This document shows positions 45,133 to 53,403 of a DNA stretch of 64,000 nt, piece after piece. The translations under genes were made by a program, and so were the position numbers. Below the pieces are notes generated by a model. That model made no database searches. It had not been told where the DNA came from and worked only from the letters and a program-made list of their open reading frames with translations. Source of the stretch: Amycolatopsis keratiniphila subsp. keratiniphila (GTDB lineage Bacteria > Actinomycetota > Actinomycetes > Mycobacteriales > Pseudonocardiaceae); the NCBI RefSeq assembly GCF_001620365.2, contig NZ_LQMT02000032.1, positions 125,077-189,076 on the forward strand, read 5' to 3'. The stretch's first letter is position 1. Every line of letters begins with the position of its first letter.

Positions 45133-46421
45133 TGCGCGATCTTCCCTTCCCGCGCGGTGATCCGCCCGCGCAGCAACGTCGCCGTCACCACGCCGGGGAG
45201 CCGCATTCCTTCGTACGGGGTGTTGGCCGCGATACTCGCGAACTCGGCGCCCCGCACGGTCCATTCGGTGTCCGGGTCCACCAGCGTCAGGTTGGCGGGT
45301 TCGCCGACCTCGATCGGACGGCCGTGATCGGTCAGGTTGCCGATCTCGGCGGGCCGCTCGCTCATCACCCTGGCGACACCCCGCCAGTCCAGCAGGCCGG
45401 TGCGGACCATGGTCTCGACCACGATCGACAGCGCGGTCTGCAGGCCGAGCATGCCGGGCCGGGCGTGGCTCCACTCGCAGTCCTTGTCCTGGACCGCGTG
45501 CGGCGCGTGGTCGGTGGCGACGCAGTCGATGACGCCCTCGGCCAGCGCGGCGCGCAGCTTCTCGGCGTCGGATTCGGTGCGCAGCGGCGGGTTGACCTTG
45601 TTGACCGGGTCGTAGGTCGCGAGCCGCTCGTCGGTCAGCAGCAGGTGGTGCGGGGTGACCTCGGCCGAGACCTTGGTGCCGCGGTCCTTGGCCCACTTCA
45701 GGATGTCCGCGGTGCCGGAGGTCGAAACGTGGCAGACGTGCAGCCGCGCGTTCGCGTGCTCGGCGAGCAGGCAGTCGCGGGCGACGATCGACTCCTCCGC
45801 CGAGGCGGGCCAGCCGGTGTAGCCAAGGCGGGCGGCCTGCTCGCCTTCGTGCGCCTGCGCGCCGACGGTCAGCCGCGGCTCCTCGGCGTGCTGCGCGATG
45901 ACCACGCCCAGCGCCGTCGAGTACTCCAGCGCGCGGCGCATGAGCAGCGGATCCGCGACGCAGAGGCCGTCGTCGGAGAAGACCTTCACCCGGGCTTCGG
46001 ATTTCGCCATGGTGCCCAGTTCGGCGAGCTTCTCGCCCTTGAGGCCCACGGTGACCGCGCCGACCGGGTGCACGTCGACCAGCCCGGCCTCCTGGCCGCG
46101 GCGCCACACGTGGTCGACGATCACCGCGTTGTCGGCCACCGGATCGGTGTTGGCCATGGCGAACACCGCGGTGTAGCCGCCGAGCGCGGCCGCGGCCGAA
46201 CCGGTGGCGATCGTCTCGGTGTCCTCGCGGCCGGGTTCGCGCAGGTGGGTGTGGAGGTCGACGAAACCGGGGAGCAGCACCTGGCCGGCCGCTTCGATCA
46301 CTTCAGCGTCTTCGGGCGCGTCGAGGGAACCGATGTCGGTGATGACCCCGTCCTCGACGAGCACGTCGACCGGGTCGCCCTCGCCGTAGGGTCGGGCGCC
46401 CTTGATCAGGACGGTGGTCAT
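45129..46421 (-). CDS. pyrC: Dihydroorotase (class I)
   Basis: 430 residues. Amidohydrolase TIM barrel that closes carbamoyl aspartate to dihydroorotate. Metal site: DLHTHLREPGREDTETI (HxH), the CHVSTSGTADIL and QHAEEPRL histidines, and the Asp in CVATDHAPHAVQDKDCEW. Start ATG overlaps the pyrB stop by four bases. Confidence 0.95.
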   Translation of the reverse strand: MTTVLIKGARPYGEGDPVDVLVEDGVITDIGSLDAPEDAEVIEAAGQVLLPGFVDLHTHLREPGREDTETIATGSAAAALGGYTAVFAMANTDPVADNAVIVDHVWRRGQEAGLVDVHPVGAVTVGLKGEKLAELGTMAKSEARVKVFSDDGLCVADPLLMRRALEYSTALGVVIAQHAEEPRLTVGAQAHEGEQAARLGYTGWPASAEESIVARDCLLAEHANARLHVCHVSTSGTADILKWAKDRGTKVSAEVTPHHLLLTDERLATYDPVNKVNPPLRTESDAEKLRAALAEGVIDCVATDHAPHAVQDKDCEWSHARPGMLGLQTALSIVVETMVRTGLLDWRGVARVMSERPAEIGNLTDHGRPIEVGEPANLTLVDPDTEWTVRGAEFASIAANTPYEGMRLPGVVTATLLRGRITAREGKIAQ

Positions 46422-47350
46422 GCAGCGGCTCCTTCACTGGCGAGCAAGTGGTAGAGGACCGCCATGCGCACGTGGACGCCGTTGCGGACCTGTTCGGTGA
46501 TGGCCGAGGCCGGGGAGTCGGCGACCGCCGAGGCGATCTCCATCCCGCGCAGCATCGGGCCTGGGTGCAGGACGACGGCGTGCTCGGGCAGGAGCTTCAT
46601 CCGCCGTTCGTTGAGGCCGTAGGCGATCGAGTACTCACGGGCGCTCGGGAAAAAGCCCCCGTGCATCCGCTCGGCCTGGACCCGCAGCATCATGACCGCG
46701 TCGAGCGCGGGCAGTTCGGCGTCGAGTTCGTGCGACACGGTGACCGGCAGGCTCTCCACGCCGGCGGGCAGCAGCGTCGGCGGCGCGACGAGCACCACCT
46801 CCGCGCCCAGCGCCGACAGCAGGTGGATGTTCGACCGCGCGACCCGGCTGTGCAGGACGTCGCCGACGATCCCGATGCGGCGGCCTTCGAACGAGCCGAG
46901 GCGCTCCCGCAGTGTCGCCGCGTCGAGCAGCGCCTGCGTCGGGTGCTCGTGGGTGCCGTCCCCGGCGTTGACGACCGCCGTCCCCGCTTCGGCGAGCCAG
47001 CCCGAAAGCCGCTGCGCCGCACCGGAGGCGGGATGCCGGATGATCACGCAGTCGGCGCCGGCCGCGGCCAGTGTCAGCGCGGTGTCCCGCAGCGATTCGC
47101 CCTTGTTGACCGAGGAACTGGACGCGGAGACGTTGATCACGTCGGCGCTCATCCACTTCCCCGCGATCTCGAACGAGACACGGGTGCGGGTCGAGTTCTC
47201 GTAGAACAGCGTGATGACGGTGCGGCCGCGCAACGTCGGCAGTTTGCGGACCTCGCGGCCCAGCAAGGTGTGCTTGAGCTCTTCGGCGGTGTCCAGCACG
47301 GCTGTCGCGAGCGCCGGGTCGAGCCCGTCGGTGGCGAGCAGGTGCTTCAC
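46418..47350 (-). CDS. pyrB: Aspartate carbamoyltransferase catalytic subunit
   Basis: 310 residues. FYENSTRTRVSFEIAGKWM (carbamoyl-phosphate loop), SSSVNKGESLRDTALTLAA, VIIRHPASGA and VLHPGPMLRG are family motifs. Makes carbamoyl aspartate. No PyrI regulatory subunit is present. Coupled to pyrR (four-base overlap). Confidence 0.96.
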   Translation of the reverse strand: MKHLLATDGLDPALATAVLDTAEELKHTLLGREVRKLPTLRGRTVITLFYENSTRTRVSFEIAGKWMSADVINVSASSSSVNKGESLRDTALTLAAAGADCVIIRHPASGAAQRLSGWLAEAGTAVVNAGDGTHEHPTQALLDAATLRERLGSFEGRRIGIVGDVLHSRVARSNIHLLSALGAEVVLVAPPTLLPAGVESLPVTVSHELDAELPALDAVMMLRVQAERMHGGFFPSAREYSIAYGLNERRMKLLPEHAVVLHPGPMLRGMEIASAVADSPASAITEQVRNGVHVRMAVLYHLLASEGAAA

Positions 47351-47943
47351 GATCGATCTCCTTCTGGTTGCGCGCGAAGCAGAACCGTGTCCCGTCCGTC
47401 CACTTCGGACAGCAGGACCTCGATCCCCTCGGCGCGCGAGGTGGGCACGTTCTTGCCCACGTAGTCGGCGCGGATCGGCAGTTCGCGGTGACCGCGGTCG
47501 ACCAGCACGGCCAGCTGGACCGCGCGCGGGCGGCCGTGGTCGCGCAGGGCGTCGAGGGCGGCGCGGATGGTGCGGCCGGAGAACAGCACGTCGTCGACCA
47601 GGATCACCACCGCGTCGTCGATACCGGTCGGCGGCAGCTGCGAATGTTCGAGCGCGCGGGGCGGGCGGCGGCGGAGATCATCACGGTAGAGCGTGATGTC
47701 CAGCGCGCCGGTCGGCGGACGGATGCCGGAGAACTCGGCGATCTTGTCCGCGAGCCGCAGGGCGAGCGGCGTTCCCCTGGTGGGGATGCCCAGCAACACG
47801 GGCGGAGTCGAGCCACCGGCACCGAGAGCGGTCTTCTCGATGACCTGGTGGGCCATTCGGGCGATCGTGCGCGCGACATCGCCGGACGAGAGCAGCTCGC
47901 GCTCTCCCGCCGGTTCCGCCGCGCCACGCGGGCGTGACGACAA
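47347..47943 (-). CDS. pyrR: PyrR bifunctional regulator / uracil phosphoribosyltransferase
   Basis: 198 residues starting at TTG 47943, six bases after GGAGG. PRPP-binding motif VVILVDDVLFSGRTIRAALD and the N-terminal LSSGDVARTIARMAHQVIEK. PyrR binds pyr mRNA in response to UMP. The leader upstream has the PyrR-binding sequence overlapping the ribosome-binding site, so here control is probably of translation. First gene of the pyr operon. Confidence 0.93.
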   Translation of the reverse strand: MSSRPRGAAEPAGERELLSSGDVARTIARMAHQVIEKTALGAGGSTPPVLLGIPTRGTPLALRLADKIAEFSGIRPPTGALDITLYRDDLRRRPPRALEHSQLPPTGIDDAVVILVDDVLFSGRTIRAALDALRDHGRPRAVQLAVLVDRGHRELPIRADYVGKNVPTSRAEGIEVLLSEVDGRDTVLLRAQPEGDRS

Positions 47944-47949
47944 GGCGGA

Positions 47950-47988
47950 CCTCCTTCCCCGCCTCTCTGGACGGGTCCTTAAAGGACG
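47950..47988 (-). promoter_or_regulatory. PyrR-binding leader element overlapping the pyrR ribosome-binding site
   Basis: Read on the minus strand: the palindrome GTCCTTTAAGGAC, then GTCCAGAGAGGC (47972-47961), then GGGGAAGGAGG, whose GGAGG (47954-47950) is the pyrR ribosome-binding site. GUCCAGAGAGGC is the conserved PyrR-binding loop in Bacillus and mycobacterial pyr leaders. No terminator follows, so translational repression is likely. A TAGTGT -10-like hexamer lies at 48026-48021. Confidence 0.8.
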
Positions 47989-48094
47989 TCGACTTCCTGC
48001 GTAGCGAGGAAATCTCCCCGACACTAGCAGGAGCGATGGCTCATTCTTACGAGTGGCGCGCCCCAGGTGACGAAGGCCTCTCGAAAGCACCCGC

Positions 48095-48150
48095 TTGACC
48101 TGGTGACAACTATGCGTAACCATTACTCTGAGTATTCGACTCTAGGAGTC
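48095..48150 (+). promoter_or_regulatory. bldD promoter with BldD box
   Basis: TTGACC (48095-48100) with a weak -10 near 48117-48123 precedes ATTACTCTGAGTATT (48122-48136), which matches the reported BldD consensus (NTNACNCWGNGTNAN) except at one position; the core TACTC-T-GAGTA is palindromic. A second palindrome, GACTC-TAG-GAGTC, follows at 48138-48150. The arrangement fits BldD repressing its own gene. Confidence 0.7.
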
Positions 48151-48203
48151 CCCTGGACCGGTCACCCCGACCGGTTGGGGGTGAGGAAACGGAGAACCAC
48201 CAG

Positions 48204-48692
48204 ATGGGCGATTACGCCAAGGCGCTCGGGGCCAAGCTCCGCGGGATCCGCCAGCAGCAGGGCCTGTCCCTGCACGGGGTCGAGCAGAAGTCCGGAGGCC
48301 GCTGGAAGGCCGTCGTCGTCGGTTCGTACGAGCGCGGGGACCGCGCCGTCACCGTGCAGAAGCTCGCCGAGCTCGCCGATTTCTACGGCGTCCCGGTGGT
48401 CGAGCTGCTGCCGGAGGGCCGGGTGCCGTCGGGCGCCGAGCCCGCCACGAAGATCGTCATCAACCTGGAGCGTCTCCAGCAGCTCCCGGCGGAGAAGGTC
48501 GGGCCGCTCGCCCGCTACGCCGCCACCATCCAGAGCCAGCGCGGCGACTACAACGGCAAGGTGCTCTCCATCCGCACCGAGGACCTGCGTTCGCTGGCGA
48601 TCATCTACGACATGACCCCAGGCGAGCTCACCGAGCAGCTGATCGACTGGGGTGTGCTGCCGCCCGAGGCTCGACCGTCCAAAGAGGACTAG
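48204..48692 (+). CDS. bldD: Developmental regulator BldD
   Basis: 162 residues, ATG after GGAG. N-terminal XRE helix-turn-helix (about 8-72; GAKLRGIRQQQGLSLHGVEQ, VGSYERGDRAVTVQKLAELA). The C-terminal domain holds the c-di-GMP-binding signature RGD-x8-RxxD (RGDYNGKVLSIRTED). In Streptomyces, c-di-GMP-bound BldD dimers repress sporulation genes during vegetative growth. Divergent from the pyr operon; ends in a bidirectional terminator shared with nusB. Confidence 0.95.
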   Translation: MGDYAKALGAKLRGIRQQQGLSLHGVEQKSGGRWKAVVVGSYERGDRAVTVQKLAELADFYGVPVVELLPEGRVPSGAEPATKIVINLERLQQLPAEKVGPLARYAATIQSQRGDYNGKVLSIRTEDLRSLAIIYDMTPGELTEQLIDWGVLPPEARPSKED

Positions 48693-48753
48693 AGATGGCG
48701 ACGTTTTCGGTCCGGGGGGACCGGAAACGCCAACCGGCACCACCGAGCACGAG

Positions 48754-48789
48754 AACGGGCCGTGCCCTCGGCAGAGGACACGGCCCGTT
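48754..48789. terminator. Bidirectional terminator between bldD and nusB
   Basis: AACGGGCCGTG (48754-48764) pairs exactly with CACGGCCCGTT (48779-48789), and the inner CCTC / GAGG adds a second stem. It lies between the convergent stops of bldD and nusB, with a T at its end on the plus strand and CTCG on the other. Confidence 0.85.
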
Positions 48790-48801
48790 GTCGTACGCCT
48801 T

Positions 48802-49266
48802 CTAGAGGACCGCGCGCAGCCTGTCGGCGATCGTGCCGATCCGGCCGAGCACGCCGTTCACGAAGCGCGGCGAGTCGTCGGTCGACAGCTCCTTCGCCAG
48901 CCCGACGGCCTCGTCGATGGCCACTGGGTCCGGCACGTCCTCGGCCCAGAGCAGCTCGTAGACGCCGACCCGCAGCACCGCCAGGTCCACCGGCGGCATC
49001 CGGTCCAGCGTCCAGCCCTGAGCGTGCTCGGAGAGCAGCTCGTCGATCTGGGTCTTGCGGCCGGTGACACCCTCGACCAGCGAGATCGTGTAGTCCGCGA
49101 TCGGGTCGACCTCGACCGAACCGACCCGGTCCGCCAGCAGCGTCACCGCGTCGGCACCGCGCTGGGCGGCCTCGTACATCATCTCGACCGCGCGTTTGCG
49201 GGCCTGACGACGGCTGATCGGCCCGCCGCGGTTCGGCGACTTGCCCGATTTGGCTGAGTCGGCCAT
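48802..49266 (-). CDS. nusB: Transcription antitermination factor NusB
   Basis: 154 residues. Helical RNA-binding protein working with NusE (S10) at rRNA boxA sites. RRQARKRAVEMMYEAAQRGA, LADYTISLVEGV-like region (IADYTISLVEGVTGRKTQID), AVLRVGVYELLWAEDVPDPV and AIDEAVGLAKELSTDDSPRF are typical. ATG overlaps the efp stop by one base. Confidence 0.95.
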   Translation of the reverse strand: MADSAKSGKSPNRGGPISRRQARKRAVEMMYEAAQRGADAVTLLADRVGSVEVDPIADYTISLVEGVTGRKTQIDELLSEHAQGWTLDRMPPVDLAVLRVGVYELLWAEDVPDPVAIDEAVGLAKELSTDDSPRFVNGVLGRIGTIADRLRAVL

Positions 49267-49829
49267 CAGCTGGAAACGCGGCCCAGGTAGCGGCCGTCGC
49301 GGGTGTCGACCTTGATCTTCTCGCCGGTGGTGAGGAACAGCGGCACCTGGATCTCGGCGCCGGTCTCCAGGGTGGCCGGCTTGGTGCCACCGGTGGAGCG
49401 GTCGCCCTGCAGGCCGGGGTCGGTGTGCTGGACGACGAGCTCGACCGAGGTCGGCAGCTCGATGTACAGCGGGACACCCTCGTGCACCGCGACCTGGACC
49501 TCGGTGTTCTCGAGGAGGTAGTTCGCGTTGTCGCCGACGGTCTCGTTCAGCACGGTGATCTGGTCGTAGGTCTCCGCGTCCATGAACACGAAGTCCTGAC
49601 CCTCCTTGTACAGGTAGGTCATGTTGCGGCGGTCGACGGTGGCCGTGTCGACCTTCGTCCCCGCGTTGAAGGTCTTGTCGACGACCTTGCCGGTCAGCAC
49701 GTGCTTGAGCGTGGTGCGGACGAACGCCCCACCCTTGCCCGGCTTGACGTGCTGGAACGCGGTGACGGTCCAGAGCTGGCCGTCGAGGTTGAGGACGAGC
49801 CCGTTCTTCAGGTCGTTGGTGGTGGCCAC
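49266..49829 (-). CDS. efp: Elongation factor P
   Basis: 187 residues from GTG at 49829. KOW-like domain 1 and two OB folds: ATTNDLKNGLVLNLDGQLWT, FQHVKPGKGGAFVRTTLKHV (tip with conserved Lys in PGKG), and GDRSTGGTKPATLETGAEIQ. It rescues ribosomes stalled at proline runs. No lysine-modifying enzyme is next to it; actinobacterial EF-P may act unmodified. 38 bases after pepQ. Confidence 0.96.
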   Translation of the reverse strand: MATTNDLKNGLVLNLDGQLWTVTAFQHVKPGKGGAFVRTTLKHVLTGKVVDKTFNAGTKVDTATVDRRNMTYLYKEGQDFVFMDAETYDQITVLNETVGDNANYLLENTEVQVAVHEGVPLYIELPTSVELVVQHTDPGLQGDRSTGGTKPATLETGAEIQVPLFLTTGEKIKVDTRDGRYLGRVSS

Positions 49830-49867
49830 GAGTGTGCAGTCTCCTGTGTCGATCTTCCGGGCCGTCG

Positions 49868-50959
49868 TCAGACGACCACGAGTTCCTTGGTGCTCAGCGT
49901 GAGGAGTTCGGGCGTACCTTCCCGCACGACCAGCGTGTCCTCGATGCGCACGCCTCCGCGTCCGGGCAGATACACACCAGGCTCGACGGTGACGGCCATA
50001 CCGGCGGACAGTGTACCGACGCCGGTGGTGGCCAGGCTGGGCGCCTCGTGCACCTGCAGTCCGACGCCGTGGCCGAGGCCGTGGCCGAACTCCTCGCCGC
50101 GCCCCGCGCCGACGATCACGCCGCGGGCCGCTTTGTCCACTTCGGACACTTCGGCACCGGGGAGGACGGCGTCGCAGCCCGCCGCCTGCGCGCGCTGGAC
50201 CAGCTCGTAGATCTCCTCCTGCCACGCCGCGGGCTTGCCGATGACGAACGTGCGGGTCATGTCGGAGTGGTAGCCGTCGACCGTGGCCCCGAAGTCGATC
50301 TTGACGAACCCGCCGGTCTCGAGCGGCGCCGAGGTCGGCCGGTGGTGCGGGATCGCGGAGTTGGCGCCCGCCGCGACGATGGTGTCGAACGAAGGCCCGG
50401 TCGACCCGTGACCGAGCATGCGGTTCTCCAGGTCGCGGGCGACGTCGAGCTCGGTGCGGCCCGGCCGGAGCCCGCCGGCGGACACCAGGTCCTCCAGCGC
50501 CCGGTCGGCCGCCGCGCACGCCTGGCGCAGCGCCTCGATCTCCTGCTCGTCCTTGACCAGCCGCAGCTGCTCGACGAGCCCCGGCGTCCGGACCAGCTCG
50601 ACGCGGTCGAAGCGGACCTTGAGGTCCTCGTGCTGCTCGACACTCACGTGCTGGCTCTCGAAGCCGGTCTTGCCGAGCTTCTTCTCGGCCGCCAGATCGG
50701 CCAGCTTCGCCGCGCTCGCGCGGTCCAGCACTCGTTCGAGGTCGGGCACCTCCGTCGCCGACTGGACCTGGTAGCGGCCGTCGGTGCAGAAGATCGTCTT
50801 GTCGTCGCCGCTCCCGTGGACGAGGAGAGCGGCGTTGGACCCGGTGAAGCCGGTCAGGTACCTGATGTTGAGCAGGTCCGTGACCAGCAGCGCGTCCACC
50901 CCGGAGTCGGCCAGCAGGGAACGCAGCGCCGCGCGGCGGCGAGAGAAGTATTCACGCAC
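49868..50959 (-). CDS. pepQ: Aminopeptidase P / Xaa-Pro dipeptidase family (M24)
   Basis: 363 residues, GTG or ATG start at 50959. Creatinase-type N-domain and pita-bread metallopeptidase: KIDFGATVDGYHSDMTRTF (two Asp ligands), GHGLGHGVGLQVHE (His), VTVEPGVYLPGRGGVRIEDT (two Glu). Removes residues before proline. The pepQ-efp-nusB order is conserved in mycobacteria next to aroB-aroQ; here about 3.4 kb of other genes sit in between. Confidence 0.9.
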   Translation of the reverse strand: MREYFSRRRAALRSLLADSGVDALLVTDLLNIRYLTGFTGSNAALLVHGSGDDKTIFCTDGRYQVQSATEVPDLERVLDRASAAKLADLAAEKKLGKTGFESQHVSVEQHEDLKVRFDRVELVRTPGLVEQLRLVKDEQEIEALRQACAAADRALEDLVSAGGLRPGRTELDVARDLENRMLGHGSTGPSFDTIVAAGANSAIPHHRPTSAPLETGGFVKIDFGATVDGYHSDMTRTFVIGKPAAWQEEIYELVQRAQAAGCDAVLPGAEVSEVDKAARGVIVGAGRGEEFGHGLGHGVGLQVHEAPSLATTGVGTLSAGMAVTVEPGVYLPGRGGVRIEDTLVVREGTPELLTLSTKELVVV

Positions 50960-51122
50960 GTCATGGAGTTTAGGGGGTGGGCCGCCCGCGGCACGCGTTT
51001 CGTCTGCCGCTTGCGTTCACTGTGGCGCGCGGTCGTCGCGTGAAGGCCTCCTTTTGCTTGCCCACGGGTTTGGGCCGAGCCTGAGGGGTTCGGGACGTCG
51101 AACGTCCTGACTCCTCCACACA

Positions 51123-51205
51123 GGGATTCGTTGATGAAGGATTTGGGACGGTGAACGTCCCAAATCCTTCATCGACAACGCTCGCCCCTGTCTGGAACGA
51201 ATCCC
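51123..51205. repeat. Nested palindrome
   Basis: Outer arms GGGATTCGTT (51123-51132) and AACGAATCCC (51196-51205) enclose an inner perfect 18-bp stem, GATGAAGGATTTGGGACG (51133-51150) with 51156-51173, loop GTGAA. The inner stem directly adjoins the left outer arm, while 22 bases separate it from the right one. Confidence 0.8.
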
Positions 51206-51246
51206 GCTCACGCCCAGTTCAGACGTAGATCAACGAATACCTGTCC

Positions 51247-51293
51247 GTGAAGGCCCCCTTCACGCGGCTGAGCCGAGGGAAGGAGGCCTTCAC
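51247..51293. repeat. Palindrome, GTGAAGGCC family
   Basis: GTGAAGGCCCCCTTC (51247-51261) pairs with GAAGGAGGCCTTCAC (51279-51293) with one mismatch; the inner stem CGGCT / AGCCG is perfect. Confidence 0.8.
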
Positions 51294-51343
51294 GCGCATT
51301 CATCGTGGCTACTTGGTGCACCTGGGGCGAATGTGGCGGTCGG

Positions 51344-51404
51344 CCAGTCCGTGAAGGCCTCCTTCACTACCTTCAGGGTAGGCAAGGAGGCCTTCACGGA
51401 CTGG
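51344..51404. repeat. Perfect 21-bp palindrome, GTGAAGGCC family
   Basis: The 21-base arms 51344-51364 (CCAGTCCGTGAAGGCCTCCT, then T) and 51384-51404 are exact reverse complements; an inner CTACC / GGTAG stem matches that at 35435-35449. It lies 62 bases before the start of the next gene. Confidence 0.85.
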
Positions 51405-51466
51405 AGGACCGAACACCCACCGGCACGTGGGCGCGTAGGTCGCTACTGGCGAGTTAAACTCCCCCA

Positions 51467-51904
51467 ATGGCACCGTGGCTGACTCGTGGACTCGTGATGG
51501 CGCTGCTGCACGGCGCGGCCGTCACCGTGCTGGCCAAGTACGAGGTCTTCAACCCCACCGACAAGACCCTCGTCACCTCCCTCGCCCTCGCCGTCCTTGT
51601 CGGCGCGGCGGCGGGCTGGGGCGCCGTGGACGCCTGGCAGGGCAAACCCGAACGCGGCAAGAACTGGTTCATCGCGGCGCTGATCGCCGGCCCGGTCTCG
51701 GGCGTGCTGTACGTGATCGGCCGCGCGGTGTTCGTCGACCAGACCGGCGCTTCGGAACTCGGCGGCGCGCTCACCGGCGGCGCCGCCTTCTCGGCCCTGC
51801 TGGTGCTCATCCCGGCCGGCATCGGCCTGTTCGTCGGCGGCCGCATCACCAAGCCCGATCAGCCCGCGAGCGAGAAACCCACCGGGAAACCGTCCCAGGC
51901 CTGA
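51467..51904 (+). CDS. Small four-helix membrane protein
   Basis: 145 residues, ATG start. Four predicted transmembrane helices: LVMALLHGAAVTVLAKYEVF, VTSLALAVLVGAAAGWGAVD, WFIAALIAGPVSGVLYVIG, FSALLVLIPAGIGLFVGG. It resembles the B-4DMT-type small actinobacterial membrane proteins, but this is a tentative match from memory. Its last 46 bases overlap the 3' end of the convergent lipoprotein gene. Confidence 0.65.
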   Translation: MAPWLTRGLVMALLHGAAVTVLAKYEVFNPTDKTLVTSLALAVLVGAAAGWGAVDAWQGKPERGKNWFIAALIAGPVSGVLYVIGRAVFVDQTGASELGGALTGGAAFSALLVLIPAGIGLFVGGRITKPDQPASEKPTGKPSQA

Positions 51905-53382
51905 TCGCTGATCTCTTCGACGGTCGAGTCGTTCAGCGCCGCCGTCCCCGCGTCCGGCACCGCATACAGCTTGCCGTCGAGCACCACGCCGAATCCGCGA
52001 CCCGGCGCGTGCACCGTCTTCGCCCCGGCGCTCAGCCGCGCGACCTGCGGGAACTTGTCGACGACCTTGAGCCGCAGGTCCAACACCTCGCCCGCGAGCG
52101 CCGCCGCCACCGAGCGCCGGTCGACCCGCACTAGCTTGCCGTCGGCCACCAGATCGATGGTCCGCTGCGGCGAGGGCATCGCGACGCCTTCGAACGAGGT
52201 CCGGATCCGGGCGTCGCCCTCGCACGCCCGCGAACCGCGGACGTCCAGCCCGAAATGCTTGAGGTCGGTCGGCGCCCCCGCGCCGCCGACGACCGTGGCG
52301 CGGACGACGTCGAAGGGCACCCGATCGCAGACGTCGCCCGACGAGAGCGGCGCGTGCCCGTCGGGCCGCCGGACCAGGCCTGGGCCTTCCTTCCAGGCGC
52401 CGGGGATGAGCGACGGCCGGTACGGCTGCGCGGAGAAGTCCCTGGTCCAGAAGGTGAGCGTGGTGCCGGCGTCGGTCTCGTGCGCGATCACGAAGGCGTC
52501 GAGCGCACCGACCCACATGAGGTCGGTGCTGAACCCGTCGACCAGCGAGCGGGTGCGCGGCGAGATCGTCGTCGGCTTGGCGACGAAGCCCTGCTCCCCC
52601 AGCGTCTCCACGCCCCGGCTGAACGCAGCGTCCCTCGCGCGGAGCAGGAACTGCCCGGCGCCGTTCCACCCGGCGGCCTTGGCCGTGGTGTCGGTGAAGA
52701 GCACGTAGAACCAGCCGTCGAGGTACACCGCCGAAGGCTGGCCCGCGCCGTAGACGTTGGCGCGGTGGACGTCGTGCGCGGGTCCGATGATCGGCTGCCC
52801 GCCGGCCGCGCGGGTCCAGTTGAGCCCGTCGGGGCTGGTCGCGAGGCCGATCGAGTTGCCGAGGGCGTGATCGCCCGCCGCGCCGGTGTAATACATGTAG
52901 TAGGTCGAGCCGACCTTGATCACCGACGGGTCGCAGGTGTGCATCCCGTCGAAACCGCCGGGCGCGCCGGAGAACACCGCCGCCGGTCCGCTGCCGGACG
53001 GACCGCTGAAGGGACCGTCGAGCGAGGGCGACTGCGCGTAGAGGACGTCGTCACCGGGCGGCTGGGCGCTGCCGTACTGGCTGCACCACCACATCTTGAG
53101 CTTGCCGCCGTCCCGCATCACGGTCGGGCTGTAGTTGTAGACCGCGTCCTGGTCGCCCGCGGCGACCACGCCGCCACTGGCCCGGGGATCGCTCGTCGCG
53201 AGCTCGACGTCCATCGGCCGCGGCTTTTCCTGGGGCGCCTGCTGGGCTCCGCCGATCCCGCCGCCCTTGCCGTCGGCCTGGGACTGCACGTTCCCGTCGC
53301 TGCACGCCGCGAGTACCGCGCCCGCCGCGACGACGGCCACCACGGCACGGGCGGGTCGCCGACCCCCACGAAAAAGGCGCAT
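51859..53382 (-). CDS. Lipoprotein with five-bladed beta-propeller (GH43/62-like) fold
   Basis: 507 residues, ATG start. A lipoprotein signal ends with lipobox LAAC (AGAVLAACSDG), followed by a low-complexity linker (QADGKGGGIGGAQQAPQEKP). Repeats typical of five-bladed glycosidase propellers follow: YNYSPTVMRDGGKLKMWWCS, CDPSVIKVGSTYYMYYTGAA, QPSAVYLDGWFYVLFTDTTA, DLMWVGALDAFVIAHETDAG. The acidic residues expected of an active GH43 are not placed with confidence, so glycan binding is also possible. Anchored on the outer face of the membrane. The 46-base 3' overlap with the convergent membrane protein gene is unusual. Confidence 0.65.
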   Translation of the reverse strand: MRLFRGGRRPARAVVAVVAAGAVLAACSDGNVQSQADGKGGGIGGAQQAPQEKPRPMDVELATSDPRASGGVVAAGDQDAVYNYSPTVMRDGGKLKMWWCSQYGSAQPPGDDVLYAQSPSLDGPFSGPSGSGPAAVFSGAPGGFDGMHTCDPSVIKVGSTYYMYYTGAAGDHALGNSIGLATSPDGLNWTRAAGGQPIIGPAHDVHRANVYGAGQPSAVYLDGWFYVLFTDTTAKAAGWNGAGQFLLRARDAAFSRGVETLGEQGFVAKPTTISPRTRSLVDGFSTDLMWVGALDAFVIAHETDAGTTLTFWTRDFSAQPYRPSLIPGAWKEGPGLVRRPDGHAPLSSGDVCDRVPFDVVRATVVGGAGAPTDLKHFGLDVRGSRACEGDARIRTSFEGVAMPSPQRTIDLVADGKLVRVDRRSVAAALAGEVLDLRLKVVDKFPQVARLSAGAKTVHAPGRGFGVVLDGKLYAVPDAGTAALNDSTVEEISDQAWDGFPVGFSLAG

Positions 53383-53403
53383 GATGGCCGAGTGTAGCGA
53401 GGC

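Larger units (their letters stand above)
50960..51466. other. Divergent gap with several long palindromes
   Basis: No gene is visible in 507 bases between pepQ (minus) and a small membrane protein gene (plus). The gap holds a lone half of a GTGAAGGCC palindrome (about 51040-51059), a nested palindrome (51123-51205) and two full GTGAAGGCC palindromes (51247-51293, 51344-51404). As the flanking genes diverge, these cannot all be terminators. Confidence 0.8.
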
